Shown piece after piece: positions 1 through 8,160 of a DNA stretch of 26,779 bases. A program made the position numbers and the translations under genes. Under the pieces are notes generated by a model. It had not been told where the DNA came from, did no database searches, and worked only from the letters and a program-made list of their open reading frames with translations. How positions within the stretch are numbered: the stretch's first letter is position 1; each line of letters opens with the position of its first letter. Origin of the DNA: an uncultured Dorea sp. (lineage in GTDB: Bacteria; Bacillota; Clostridia; Lachnospirales; Lachnospiraceae); assembly GCA_910584615.1 (NCBI GenBank), contig CAJUAM010000039.1:1-26779 (forward strand), written 5' to 3'.

Positions 1-10
1 ATAATTTTGT

Positions 11-18
11 ACCTCCTG
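11..18 (-). promoter_or_regulatory. Ribosome binding site of a gene beyond the left edge
   Basis: Read on the minus strand this is CAGGAGGT, a near-perfect Shine-Dalgarno sequence 10 nt from the window edge. It must serve a minus-strand gene whose start codon lies just outside the window, downstream of the 49-aa ORF at 134-283 and probably in the same transcript. Confidence 0.6.
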
Positions 19-133
19 TATTTAAAGTATGGTTTATAGTTTCTTTTATGTTGGATTTTCACCCCGGAAGTATTCAGCCGCCGCCGGTCGCTGTTGGGAT
101 ACTCTAGGCGGTTCCAACCCCGCCAGGACGACT

Positions 134-283
134 TTATGCGATCTCTTCGATGTAAATTCTATGTTCTCCGCTCGCGTCCTCATATATTCCGTTACATCCA
201 TTCCAGTAGTTTTCACATCCTGCATATGTTTCAGATGTCATTATTTGGATTCCTTCTTCTGTTACGATTCTAAATTTCTTCAT
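134..283 (-). CDS. Small hypothetical protein (49 aa) of the left-edge element
   Basis: The protein starts MKKFRIVTEEG and ends HRIYIEEIA. It is acidic, with two Cys and a Trp-Asn-Gly segment in the middle, and has no signal peptide or membrane segment. The ATG sits 7 nt after CAGGAGAA (291-298 on the plus strand), and a full sigma-A promoter lies at 333-361, so expression is well supported even though the gene is very short. I do not recognise the family. It is transcribed divergently from the XRE repressor at 443, the layout of phage or integrative-element control regions, and a further gene seems to follow off the left edge (RBS at 11-18). After the stop a GC-rich inverted repeat (GGCGG/CCGCC, about 103-120) lies between it and that gene. 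Confidence 0.6.
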   Translation of the reverse strand: MKKFRIVTEEGIQIMTSETYAGCENYWNGCNGIYEDASGEHRIYIEEIA

Positions 284-332
284 TTTAATTTTCTCCTGTA
301 TTTGAATTTGTTTTGTTGTTTGCTATGGTTAT

Positions 333-361
333 AGTATAATCCAATATTGGTTTAATGTCAA
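333..361 (-). promoter_or_regulatory. Sigma-A promoter with operator in the spacer, for the 49-aa ORF
   Basis: On the minus strand: TTGACA (356-361), 17-nt spacer, TATACT (333-338). The spacer is nearly filled by AAACCAATATTGGATT (338-353), whose core CCAATATTGG is a perfect palindrome. Related 16-mers occur at 371-386 and 678-693. A protein bound here would block RNA polymerase, so repression by the adjacent XRE protein is the simple reading. Confidence 0.7.
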
Positions 362-370
362 GAGTGTTTT

Positions 371-422
371 AAACTTTTTTTGGACTATTTTTCTTGACTT
401 TTTTTTAATATCAAATTAGAAT
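371..422 (+). promoter_or_regulatory. Promoter and operator-like site upstream of the XRE repressor
   Basis: TTGACT (394-399), 17-nt spacer, TAGAAT (417-422), then the RBS AAAGGAGG and ATG at 443. Just upstream of the -35 is AAACTTTTTTTGGACT (371-386), matching the motif at 338-353 and 678-693 (consensus about AAACYWWTWTTGGWYT). Its position outside the promoter core would allow a different effect, such as weaker repression or activation, than at the other two sites. That is inference. Confidence 0.6.
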
Positions 423-442
423 AAAGAAAAGGAGGTTATGGC

Positions 443-652
443 ATGTTAACATACAAGATAGATGTGATAGAAACGTTGAAAGAATCAGGGTATAACAGTA
501 CTAGGATATTAAGGGAAAATATTCTTAGTCAGTCCGCTATGCAAAAACTAAGAAAAGGAGAAATGATAGGCATAAAAACATTAGAACAACTATGTGAATT
601 GCTGGATATGCAACCAGGGAACATAATAAAATACGTGGAAAATAAACCATAA
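443..652 (+). CDS. Small Cro/C1-type (XRE) helix-turn-helix repressor, 69 aa
   Basis: This is a one-domain DNA-binding protein. Helix content and the tail LEQLCELLDMQPGNIIKYV (about residues 47-65) match small XRE/Cro regulators, which usually end in a similar Leu-rich helix followed by 'QPxDIxxY'. The recognition helix region is around SQSAMQKLRKGEMIGIK (residues 29-45). There is no ligand or peptidase domain, so it is more like Cro than full-length CI. The start is fixed by AAAGGAGG 8 nt upstream; an ATG at 438 runs into a stop at once. It lies between a divergent promoter (333-361) and a downstream promoter (670-698), and all three promoters carry the same operator-like motif. It is therefore probably the switch protein of the left-edge mobile or phage-like element. 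Direct binding is inferred. Confidence 0.8.
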   Translation: MLTYKIDVIETLKESGYNSTRILRENILSQSAMQKLRKGEMIGIKTLEQLCELLDMQPGNIIKYVENKP

Positions 653-669
653 AAAGTTTAAACTATATA

Positions 670-698
670 TTGACAATAAACCAAAAATAGTTTATAAT
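670..698 (+). promoter_or_regulatory. Consensus sigma-A promoter with operator in the spacer, for the 46-aa ORF
   Basis: TTGACA (670-675), 17-nt spacer, TATAAT (693-698): a perfect consensus promoter. The spacer and first -10 base hold AAACCAAAAATAGTTT (678-693). Its reverse complement, AAACTATTTTTGGTTT, matches the motif at 371-386 in 13 of 16 positions. Such a strong promoter would need tight repression. Confidence 0.75.
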
Positions 699-750
699 GA
701 TATTATCAGATGAGGCAAGTAAATCTGATTAACAGAAAGGAGATTAAAAA

Positions 751-891
751 ATGGAGGTATTAAAAGCAATGACTGCAAGAGAAGTTTTGAATCTTATTGA
801 ATGGCTGAAATCTAAGAATTTTACAAGTGATGATATTGTTGATTGTATCGAATCCGTAGAAGGGAAAAAGAAGGAAGAAAAAGAGGACTAA
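751..891 (+). CDS. Small hypothetical protein (46 aa)
   Basis: The ATG follows AAAGGAG (737-743) at 7 nt and sits about 50 nt downstream of a perfect consensus promoter, so it is probably translated despite its length. The product has an amphipathic N-terminal half (AREVLNLIEWLKSKNF) that looks like a short helical pair, and a very charged Lys/Glu tail (GKKKEEKED). No family is recognised. Position directly after a repressor gene and under an operator-bearing promoter suggests a control or early gene of the element, for instance an antirepressor or excisionase-like factor, but nothing in the sequence proves this. Confidence 0.5.
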   Translation: MEVLKAMTAREVLNLIEWLKSKNFTSDDIVDCIESVEGKKKEEKED

Positions 892-1354
892 TAGAAAGGG
901 CGGGCTTGCCACCGCCCAAACTGTAAAAATAGAGTAGCAAAGATATTGATATAAATCAAGAAATTTTAGAAGGCGAAACATATGTTCAATACAATTGTTT
1001 GGAAGACGGGGGATTTTGCGGAAGGCTCTGATTATGAGCTTGTGAAAGAAGAATAATATTATATCCAAGGCATTTTATTCAGGAGTTGAAACGTAAGCCT
1101 ATAGCTGTCAAGAATGGAATTAGCAGCTACAAAGAAAGGTTCAGGACCTAAAGCTTGTTAGACTGGCAAAGGATGAAAAACTAAAAAAGTTTAAAATGAA
1201 GTCAAGGCCGGGGGACATCGTAGATCCACACCATATTAAAAAATGACATTTTATAAAGGGTTGCTAAGAGCAGCCCTTTGTTATGGTTGAGAAGTAGTTT
1301 TGTGCTTGCTAAATTATGGATTTTGTTGAGCATGAAAGCGGAAATTTTTATAGG
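892..1354. other. Gene-poor, decayed stretch of the left-edge element
   Basis: No convincing gene is present. A GC hairpin (GGGCGG/CCGCCC, 898-917) follows the 46-aa ORF without a T-run. Short open stretches lacking starts or RBS look like remnants: about 937-1029 encodes ILEGETYVQYNCLEDGGF, and about 1130-1245 ends KMKSRPGDIVDPHHIKK. The second appears frame-shifted relative to an upstream fragment reading KRKPIAVKNGISSYKERF. I could not assign a family. The stretch ends where the truncated minus-strand gene begins. Confidence 0.5.
1255..1279. terminator. Hairpin with weak terminator features
   Basis: AAAGGGTTGCT pairs with AGCAGCCCTTT (one G-U wobble) around a 3-nt loop. No clean T-run follows on either strand. 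It lies 75 nt beyond the stop of the truncated minus-strand gene and could end transcription arriving from that side. Confidence 0.35.
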
Positions 1355-2251
1355 TTATAACAAAATGGTCATCCAATTCGGACACTGAACCTGCCGCCCG
1401 TCGCAGTACTGTGTAAGGATTGGCTGGCGTACATTGGGTCTTGACAGATAGTTAGAAAAAAGTTCATCTACGATAACGGAGATGGTGTCATAGATATTGC
1501 GCTCCGGAATCCATTTATGGTCGAAGGCGGTGGAAGAGGTGATCGTAAAATCATATCCCTTATTCCGGTACCACTCTGTGTACACTCTGTTTAATGTAAA
1601 AGACATGATTGCCAGTACGTTTGCGCGGATGGTATTGGCAGGCCATGTTGCATAGATTTCACTGGAGGCTACATTTTTAATGTAGTCTTTATATTTTACG
1701 TAGTAATCTTTTGCGGTGGAGTCTCTGGGACTTCCATCGTGGACGACGATGTACTCCGGCACGACTACCCTGCTCAGAACGATTTCACCGGTTTCTGTGA
1801 CTGGTTTTATCTCATCTTCCGGTATTTTTGCAGGATATGTCCCGTATAATGTATGTGCAGGGATAACAAATACTTCTTCAGCAGATTCATCGGTTGTGAT
1901 CGGACGCATCTGTATATTTTGGAGGGCCTTGATCGTAGGGAGGATCTCAGCTCCGGCAACACTGACAGGTTCATAACCAGGAGCAGTTACATCAATGGTA
2001 TATTCCGCATAAGGCTGAATCTCATTTTCCGGATCCAGACTGTACTCAAGAGGCGGAGCTTCAAGGTCGATGGTTTGTGTCTGACCGGAGGAATCCGTTG
2101 TAAGCTGTTCTAATTGGCTGTCTGGTACGCCAGTATAGGAAATGCTGACTGTAGCGTTTTCAATCGGAAGAGCGGAGATCTCAGATGTCAGATTAACCTG
2201 GAGCTGTCCTTTGTCCGGAGTGTCTGTAATGGAAGAATTAGGTGTAGGCAT
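1355..2251 (-). pseudogene. C-terminally truncated surface/peptidoglycan-binding-type protein (298 aa left)
   Basis: From ATG at 2251 the product begins MPTPNSSITDTPDKGQLQV. It carries two beta-rich carboxypeptidase-regulatory-like (prealbumin-type) segments at about residues 12-120, the motif EIVLSRVVVPEYIVVHDGSP (about 175-195), and a conserved block with IKNVASSEIYATWP and LNRVYTEWYRNKGYDFTIT. From memory, Lachnospiraceae homologues continue after CDGRxVxCPxWM with a Trp-Gly-Ser segment, a glycine-rich stretch and C-terminal peptidoglycan-binding repeats. Here the frame ends four codons later (TILL-stop), so the end is lost at about 1366, next to the accessory segment. An upstream in-frame extension (to 2542) overlaps the divergent transglutaminase gene and is rejected; GAGG precedes the ATG at 2251. 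The remaining part may still be expressed, but the wall-binding end is missing. Confidence 0.7.
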
Positions 2252-2341
2252 AAAGCAAACCTCAAAAAAGACTATATCAGTATCAGAGTATTCTAACAGA
2301 GAAGAAGATGTGCGTAAGATTAAGGAGAATGGTTTTTGTGA

Positions 2342-2370
2342 TTGATATTTTACCTGTATATCCTTATAAT
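2342..2370 (+). promoter_or_regulatory. Sigma-A promoter of the transglutaminase-like gene
   Basis: TTGATA (2342-2347), 17-nt spacer, TATAAT (2365-2370), 32 nt upstream of the ATG at 2403. Confidence 0.65.
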
Positions 2371-2402
2371 AAAAGAGAATATTTTGTCGAAAGGAAGCGG
2401 AT

Positions 2403-3614
2403 ATGGGACAGATAAAACGAAAAAAGAAAAAAAAGCGGGGATGCCTTTGGACAATATTTTGGATATTGTTTTTTGTGATTTTAATAGAAATACTGGCAGG
2501 AGCGGTAATATACCGGGGAAAGATTGCCGAAGAAGCAGCCAAATATCTTGGGCCTAAGGTTCCTTACCAGGAAGTAAGTATTGAAGAAGAGGTTGTTGAA
2601 CAAAAATACTATTATGATCAGCTTGAAGAAAAAGAAAAGATAGTATACAAGGAGATCCTCCAGGGAATAGAAGATCTTTCCGGAGAAATTTACATACATT
2701 CTTCTGATGCGAAACGTACAAATGAAATATTCGAGCGTGTTTTAATGGATAATCCGGATGTGTTCTGGTGTGACGGCACTGCAAAGACAACGCACTATGA
2801 AGGGAAAGAAGAATATACGGTTTTAGAGCCGGTATATAGCTGTACGGAAGAGGAAAAAGAAGAGCGTCAGGAAGAGATTGAACTGGAAGCGGAAATCTGG
2901 CTGGAAGGAATAACAGATGATGCTTCAGACTATGACAAGATCCTTTATGTGTTTGAATATATTGTGAATACCGTAGAGTATGACGCTGAGGCGGAGGATA
3001 ATCAGAATATTTACAGTGTGTTTGCCCATAAGCGTTCAGTGTGCGCGGGATATTCAAAAGCGGCCCAGTATCTGCTGGAACAGCTTGATGTGTTTTGTAC
3101 TTATGTGACCGGGGTAGTCAGGAGCGGTGAGAGCCATGCGTGGAATCTGGTCATATGTGAGGGTGACTATTATTATGTGGATACAACATGGGGCGATCCG
3201 GTGTTTTTAAGCTCTGCCGAAGCGATAGCCAATGATTATATAAGCTACGATTATCTATGCTGCAACGATAAAGAGCTTTTACATACCCATAAGCCGGATG
3301 CGGATCTTAAGCTTCCGGAATGCACAAAGATGGACTTCAACTATTATGTTATGAATGGATTGTATTATGAGGAATATGACAGCAAAAGAGCCCTCAAAGA
3401 GATGAATGATACGATTTCACAAAAAAAGAATCCTTCTGTATTCAAGTTCGCAGACTCTGAAAGCTATGAAGAAGCACATAAAGATATTTTCGGAAAGCTG
3501 ATTGATAAAGCAGCACAGAATCTTGCGGGGCAGTATAATCTTAAACAGGTGAAGTATACATATATGGACGATCCGGAGCTTAATAAGATTGTGATTTACT
3601 GGCAATATGAGTAA
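2403..3614 (+). CDS. Membrane-anchored transglutaminase-like domain protein (403 aa)
   Basis: A very basic N-terminus (KRKKKKKR, residues 5-12) is followed by one hydrophobic segment (about 15-38, LWTIFWILFFVILIEILAGA). This is a type II signal anchor, placing the rest outside the cell. Residues about 180-265 form a transglutaminase/cysteine-protease core with a complete triad: Cys214 in SVCAGYSKA, His245 in SHAWNLV, Asp260 in VDTTWGD. Proteins of this group in Firmicutes are often annotated as transglutaminase-like or cyk3-like and act on wall or surface proteins, but their substrates are mostly unknown. The C-terminal ~130 residues are tyrosine- and acid-rich and unassigned. The start is chosen on AAGGAAG before the ATG. 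The gene is monocistronic by its own promoter and ends just before the car promoter. It is divergent from the truncated surface protein, possibly sharing an envelope role (inference). Confidence 0.8.
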   Translation: MGQIKRKKKKKRGCLWTIFWILFFVILIEILAGAVIYRGKIAEEAAKYLGPKVPYQEVSIEEEVVEQKYYYDQLEEKEKIVYKEILQGIEDLSGEIYIHSSDAKRTNEIFERVLMDNPDVFWCDGTAKTTHYEGKEEYTVLEPVYSCTEEEKEERQEEIELEAEIWLEGITDDASDYDKILYVFEYIVNTVEYDAEAEDNQNIYSVFAHKRSVCAGYSKAAQYLLEQLDVFCTYVTGVVRSGESHAWNLVICEGDYYYVDTTWGDPVFLSSAEAIANDYISYDYLCCNDKELLHTHKPDADLKLPECTKMDFNYYVMNGLYYEEYDSKRALKEMNDTISQKKNPSVFKFADSESYEEAHKDIFGKLIDKAAQNLAGQYNLKQVKYTYMDDPELNKIVIYWQYE

Positions 3615-3622
3615 ATTCATGG

Positions 3623-3651
3623 TTGAAAAACGAAAAGAGATGTAGTATAAT
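3623..3651 (+). promoter_or_regulatory. Sigma-A promoter of carAB
   Basis: TTGAAA (3623-3628), 17-nt spacer, TATAAT (3646-3651). Transcription should start near 3658, giving a leader of about 100 nt before carA. Confidence 0.8.
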
Positions 3652-3696
3652 CTTTACAATTTGAAAGGACATGTCTGGCAAAAGACGATGGAGTTT

Positions 3697-3734
3697 ACAA
3701 CAGGGCGGTTGTGCATGCACATACTGCCTTTTTT
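3697..3734 (+). terminator. Leader attenuator upstream of carA (terminator with competing antiterminator)
   Basis: GGCGGT (3704-3709) pairs with ACTGCC (3723-3728), with an inner TGTG/CACA stem on a CATG loop, followed by six T (3729-3734): an intrinsic terminator 22 nt before the carA start. ACAAC (3697-3701) can instead pair with GTTGT (3708-3712), which would break the terminator. Such mutually exclusive hairpins are typical of pyrimidine-gene attenuation. I do not see a clear PyrR binding-loop consensus, so the sensor is unknown. Confidence 0.65.
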
Positions 3735-3755
3735 ATGGAAGGAAACAGGTGGATT

Positions 3756-4826
3756 ATGAAAGCATTTCTTATTTTGGAAGATGGAACGGTCTTTACAGGA
3801 ACCAGCATTGGGTCTGAGCGGGAGGTGATCAGCGAAATTGTCTTTAATACTTCGATGACAGGATATCTTGAGGTACTTACTGACCCTTCCTATGCGGGGC
3901 AGGCAGTGGTGATGACGTACCCTCTGATCGGGAACTATGGGATCACTCCGGATATGGAGTCTTGCAGGGCACGGCCGGACGGCTATATTGTGCGGGAGCT
4001 TTCAAGGTTTCCAAGCAATTTCCGCTGCGAAGGGACGATCCAGGACTTTTTAAAAGAGCAGGGGATCCCGGGAATTGCTGGAATTGATACAAGAGCGCTT
4101 ACGAAGATCCTGCGGGAAAAAGGAACGATGAACGGCATGATCACGGTCAATGAAAATTTTGATCTTAAAGAAATCCTTCCTAAACTTAAAGAATACCAGG
4201 TAGGAGATGTGGTTTCAAAAGTAACCTGCAGGGAACCATATATATTAAAAGGCGACGGACCGAAAGTTGCGCTTATGGATTTTGGGGCGAAAAATAATAT
4301 CGCAAAATCGTTAAATAAACGGGGATGCGAGGTTAAGGTGTATCCGGCGTCTGTTTCGGCGTCAGATATTATTGCTTCCAAACCCGATGGGATCATGCTG
4401 TCTAACGGACCCGGAGACCCTGAAACTTGTACTTCGATCATTGAAGAGGTCAGAAAGCTTTATCAGACAGATATTCCAATCTTCGCCATTTGTCTTGGGC
4501 ATCAGCTTATGGCTCTCGCCAATGGCGCGAAAACATATAAGTTAAAGTATGGACATCGGGGTGGAAATCATCCGGTTAAGGATTTAAGCAATCATAGAGT
4601 CTATATTTCTTCACAGAACCATGGATATGCAGTGGATGCCGCCACCCTCGATCGTGCAGTGGCACAAGAAGCATTTGTCAATGTCAATGACGGGACGAAT
4701 GAAGGTTTCTCTTATGTGGGGAAAAATATTTTTACGGTACAGTTCCATCCAGAGGCATGTCCCGGACCTCAGGATTCGGGTTACCTGTTTGACAGATTCA
4801 TGGATATGATGAAAGGAGCAAGATAA
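3756..4826 (+). CDS. carA: Carbamoyl-phosphate synthase, small (glutaminase) subunit
   Basis: Hydrolyses glutamine and channels ammonia to CarB for carbamoyl phosphate, the shared precursor of pyrimidines and arginine; cytosolic. The N-terminal small-subunit domain (about residues 1-135) includes EIVFNTSMTGYLEVLTDPSY. The class I glutamine amidotransferase domain (about 170-350) has nucleophile Cys246 in ICLGHQ and the His331/Glu333 pair in FHPEA, all intact. The length of 356 aa is normal. An in-frame ATG at 3711 is upstream but lies inside the leader terminator; the ATG at 3756 gives the conserved start MKAFLILEDGTVFTG and has AGGTGG just before it. The stop overlaps the carB start by one base (TAATG), indicating translational coupling. 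Expression is probably set by the leader attenuator. Confidence 0.97.
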   Translation: MKAFLILEDGTVFTGTSIGSEREVISEIVFNTSMTGYLEVLTDPSYAGQAVVMTYPLIGNYGITPDMESCRARPDGYIVRELSRFPSNFRCEGTIQDFLKEQGIPGIAGIDTRALTKILREKGTMNGMITVNENFDLKEILPKLKEYQVGDVVSKVTCREPYILKGDGPKVALMDFGAKNNIAKSLNKRGCEVKVYPASVSASDIIASKPDGIMLSNGPGDPETCTSIIEEVRKLYQTDIPIFAICLGHQLMALANGAKTYKLKYGHRGGNHPVKDLSNHRVYISSQNHGYAVDAATLDRAVAQEAFVNVNDGTNEGFSYVGKNIFTVQFHPEACPGPQDSGYLFDRFMDMMKGAR

Positions 4827-7800
4827 TGCCAAGAAATAGTAAGATTAAAAAAGTGTTAGTGATCGGCTCCGGACCTATTGTCATCGGACAGGCGGCAGAA
4901 TTTGATTATGCGGGGACTCAGGCCTGCCGTTCCCTTAAGGAAGAAGGACTTGAAGTGGTGCTTTTGAATTCTAACCCGGCAACGATCATGACGGATAAGG
5001 ACATCGCGGACCGGGTTTACATTGAACCTTTAACGGTAGAGGTGGTTGAGCAGCTGATCCTGAAGGAGAAACCAGACAGTGTGCTGCCTACCCTGGGCGG
5101 ACAGGCGGCGCTTAATCTGGCTATGGAACTTGAAGAGAACGGATTTTTACGAAGGAATAATGTTCGCCTGATCGGAACCACCTCCGAAACTATCAAGAAA
5201 GCGGAAGACCGTCTGGAATTCAAGACTACGATGGAAAAGATCGGAGAACCCTGTGCTGCCTCTCTTGTGGTGGAGAGCGTAGAGGAGGGTGTAAAGTTTG
5301 CGGAAAAGATCGGTTATCCGGTGGTACTTCGTCCTGCTTATACTCTGGGTGGAAGCGGCGGCGGAATTGCGGACAACAGAGGACAGCTTGTAGAGATTTT
5401 AGAAAATGGCCTGAGGCTTTCTCGTGTGGGACAGGTGTTAGTAGAGCGCTGTATTGCAGGGTGGAAAGAGATTGAGTATGAGGTGATGCGCGATAGTAAT
5501 GGCAACTGTATCACCGTATGCAATATGGAGAATATGGATCCGGTAGGAGTCCATACAGGAGACAGTATCGTAGTAGCTCCGTCCCAGACTCTGGGGGATA
5601 AAGAATACCAGATGCTTCGCACTTCTGCCCTTAACATTATCAGTGAACTTAACATTACCGGAGGATGTAATGTACAATATGCGCTCCATCCGGAGACTTT
5701 TGAATACTGTGTGATCGAGGTAAACCCCAGAGTCAGTCGTTCTTCCGCGCTGGCGTCTAAGGCTACAGGGTATCCGATAGCGAAGGTGGCGGCGAAGATA
5801 GCCCTTGGCTATACGCTGGACGAGATCAAAAATGCAGTGACAAAGAAAACATATGCAAGCTTTGAACCGATGCTTGATTACTGCGTCGTGAAGATACCGA
5901 GACTTCCTTTTGATAAATTTATCAGCGCGAAACGGACACTGACTACACAGATGAAGGCAACCGGAGAGGTTATGAGCATCTGTGACAATTTTGAAGGAGC
6001 GCTTATGAAGGCAGTCCGTTCACTGGAACAGCATGTGGACAGTCTGATGTCTTATGATTATTCGCACTTATCAAGAGAAGAATTGTTGGAGGAACTGGCT
6101 GTTGTGGATGATCTGCGTATCTTTAAGATAGCAGAGGCGATCCGTCAGGGCATAGGTTATGATGAGATCCATGATATATCTAAGATTGATAAATGGTTTA
6201 TTGATAAGATCGCCGTCCTTGTGGAAATGGAAACACGGCTTAAAAGTGAGCCGCTTACTGTCAGACTTCTTAAAGAAGCTAAGAGGATGGAGTTTACAGA
6301 TAAGACTATCGCTGCCCTTACGGGAAGAGAGGAGTCGGTCATATGCAGTATGCGTTATGAAAACGGCATTACGGCGGCATATAAGATGGTAGATACCTGC
6401 GCGGCGGAGTTTGCGGCGGAAACTCCTTATTATTACTCAGTGTACGGCAGTGAGAATGAGGTGGAACAGACAACTGGCAGAAAGAAGGTACTTGTACTTG
6501 GCTCCGGACCGATCCGTATCGGACAGGGGATTGAGTTTGATTTCTGCTCCGTACATTGTACGTGGGCATTTTCAAAGGAAGGTTATGAGACGATCATTGT
6601 AAATAATAATCCGGAGACTGTCAGTACGGATTTTGATATTGCAGATAAGCTGTATTTTGAACCGTTGACACCGGAGGATGTAAAAGGTATCGTAGATCTG
6701 GAAAAGCCGGACGGAGCGGTTGTGCAGTTTGGAGGCCAGACAGCTATTAAGCTTACGGAGTCTCTTATGAAAATGGGGGTGCCCATTCTTGGAACTTCCG
6801 CGGAAAATGTGGATGCGGCAGAGGACCGGGAACTATTTGACGAAATTTTAGAAAAATGCGGGATTCCAAGGCCGACAGGCGGCACGGTATATACGGCCGA
6901 GGAGGCGAAGAAAGTCGCGAATGAGCTTGGTTATCCGGTGCTTGTCCGTCCTTCTTATGTCCTTGGGGGACAGGGAATGCAGATAGCTATCAATGACCAT
7001 GATATTGATGAATTTATCGGGATCATCAACCGGATCGCACAGGATCATCCGATTCTCGTAGATAAATATCTTCAGGGCAAAGAAATTGAGGTTGATGCTG
7101 TATGCGATGGCGAAGACATCCTGATTCCGGGGATCATGGAGCATATTGAGCGGGCGGGGATCCATTCCGGCGACAGTATCTCAGTGTATCCTGCCCGGAG
7201 TATTTCAGAAAAGACGAAGCGGACAATAGAAGATTACACTAAAAAGCTGGCAAGGTCGCTGCATGTGATCGGACTTATCAATATCCAGTTTATCGTGTGT
7301 AAAGAAGAGGTGTATGTTATTGAGGTGAATCCGCGTTCCAGCCGTACGGTGCCGTATATCAGCAAGGTGACGGGGATACCTATCGTGCCTCTTGCGACAA
7401 AAGTGATCATCGGCGGGAAGATAAAGGAATCAGGGTATAAGCCCGGGCTGCAGCCGGAAGCAGATTATTTTGCGGTTAAGATGCCGGTGTTTTCTTTTGA
7501 AAAAATCCGCGGCGCAGATATCAGTCTGGGACCGGAGATGAAGTCGACGGGAGAGTGCCTTGGAATCGCGAAGACCTTCGATGAGGCACTTTATAAGGCG
7601 TTTTTAGGCGCCGGCATCAAGCTTCCGAAGCATAAGAATATGATCATTACAGTCCGGGATGAAGACAAGGACGAGGTTGTAGAGATTGGCAGGAGGTTTG
7701 AAAAGATCGGGTACCGGATCTTTGCTACAAGAGGGACGGCACAGGCTATGAAAGCTGCGGGAGTGAAGGCGAATGCGGTAAGTAAGATCGAGCAGGAATC

Positions 7801-8023
7801 TCCAAATCTTATGGATCTGATCCTTGGACATAAGATAGACCTTATTATTGACACACCACCGCAGGGCGCTGAGCGCGGGAAGGATGGATTCGTGATCCGA
7901 AGAAACGCCATTGAGACAGGAGTGAATGTGCTGACAGCTATAGACACAGCCAGAGCATTGGCTGAAAGTCTTGAGAACACGAATATCCGGAAACTGACAC
8001 TCATTGATATAGCGAAGATATAG
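4826..8023 (+). CDS. carB: Carbamoyl-phosphate synthase, large subunit
   Basis: Makes carbamoyl phosphate from bicarbonate, ammonia and two ATP; partner of CarA. It shows the internal duplication of the family. The first half starts VLVIGSGPIVIGQAAEFDYA (about residue 10) with an ATP-grasp domain (about 128-340). The second half starts at about residue 552 with VLVLGSGPIRIGQGIEFDF and has a second ATP-grasp domain (about 670-860). Between them is the oligomerisation domain; the C-terminal ~130 residues form the allosteric MGS-like domain (RIFATRGTAQAMKAAGV). ATP-grasp signatures such as LRPAYTLGGSGGG and VRPSYVLGGQGMQ are intact. At 1065 aa it is full length. Translation is coupled to carA by the TAATG overlap, and a strong terminator follows at 8106-8151. 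Confidence 0.98.
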   Translation: MPRNSKIKKVLVIGSGPIVIGQAAEFDYAGTQACRSLKEEGLEVVLLNSNPATIMTDKDIADRVYIEPLTVEVVEQLILKEKPDSVLPTLGGQAALNLAMELEENGFLRRNNVRLIGTTSETIKKAEDRLEFKTTMEKIGEPCAASLVVESVEEGVKFAEKIGYPVVLRPAYTLGGSGGGIADNRGQLVEILENGLRLSRVGQVLVERCIAGWKEIEYEVMRDSNGNCITVCNMENMDPVGVHTGDSIVVAPSQTLGDKEYQMLRTSALNIISELNITGGCNVQYALHPETFEYCVIEVNPRVSRSSALASKATGYPIAKVAAKIALGYTLDEIKNAVTKKTYASFEPMLDYCVVKIPRLPFDKFISAKRTLTTQMKATGEVMSICDNFEGALMKAVRSLEQHVDSLMSYDYSHLSREELLEELAVVDDLRIFKIAEAIRQGIGYDEIHDISKIDKWFIDKIAVLVEMETRLKSEPLTVRLLKEAKRMEFTDKTIAALTGREESVICSMRYENGITAAYKMVDTCAAEFAAETPYYYSVYGSENEVEQTTGRKKVLVLGSGPIRIGQGIEFDFCSVHCTWAFSKEGYETIIVNNNPETVSTDFDIADKLYFEPLTPEDVKGIVDLEKPDGAVVQFGGQTAIKLTESLMKMGVPILGTSAENVDAAEDRELFDEILEKCGIPRPTGGTVYTAEEAKKVANELGYPVLVRPSYVLGGQGMQIAINDHDIDEFIGIINRIAQDHPILVDKYLQGKEIEVDAVCDGEDILIPGIMEHIERAGIHSGDSISVYPARSISEKTKRTIEDYTKKLARSLHVIGLINIQFIVCKEEVYVIEVNPRSSRTVPYISKVTGIPIVPLATKVIIGGKIKESGYKPGLQPEADYFAVKMPVFSFEKIRGADISLGPEMKSTGECLGIAKTFDEALYKAFLGAGIKLPKHKNMIITVRDEDKDEVVEIGRRFEKIGYRIFATRGTAQAMKAAGVKANAVSKIEQESPNLMDLILGHKIDLIIDTPPQGAERGKDGFVIRRNAIETGVNVLTAIDTARALAESLENTNIRKLTLIDIAKI

Positions 8024-8105
8024 AGGGTTAAAGATATGAATCTTAGAAAGATCCTTCGTAACATATAGGCAGGATTTGAGAAGATACGAGGATAATATGC
8101 CATAC

Positions 8106-8151
8106 AAAGAGCCTGATTACCGAAAGATATACTGGTGATCAGGCTCTTTTT
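8106..8151 (+). terminator. Intrinsic terminator of carAB
   Basis: A 16-bp stem, AAAGAGCCTGATTACC with GGTGATCAGGCTCTTT (one T-G wobble), has a 12-nt loop and runs into a T5 tract. Its reverse also gives a possible end for the minus-strand gene at 8161. Confidence 0.9.
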
Positions 8152-8160
8152 GTGAGAAAA

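Noticed and set aside
29..334. Plus-strand 101-aa open frame
   Set aside because: No RBS, odd Cys/Phe-rich composition, and it overlaps the minus-strand 49-aa gene with its RBS and promoter.
1130..1245. Short frame ending KMKSRPGDIVDPHHIKK
   Set aside because: No start codon or RBS with a sensible length, and apparently frameshifted; treated as a remnant without a name.
2252..2542. Upstream extension of the truncated surface-protein frame
   Set aside because: It overlaps the divergent promoter and start of the transglutaminase gene and has unlikely composition (Phe runs); the ATG at 2251 is preferred.
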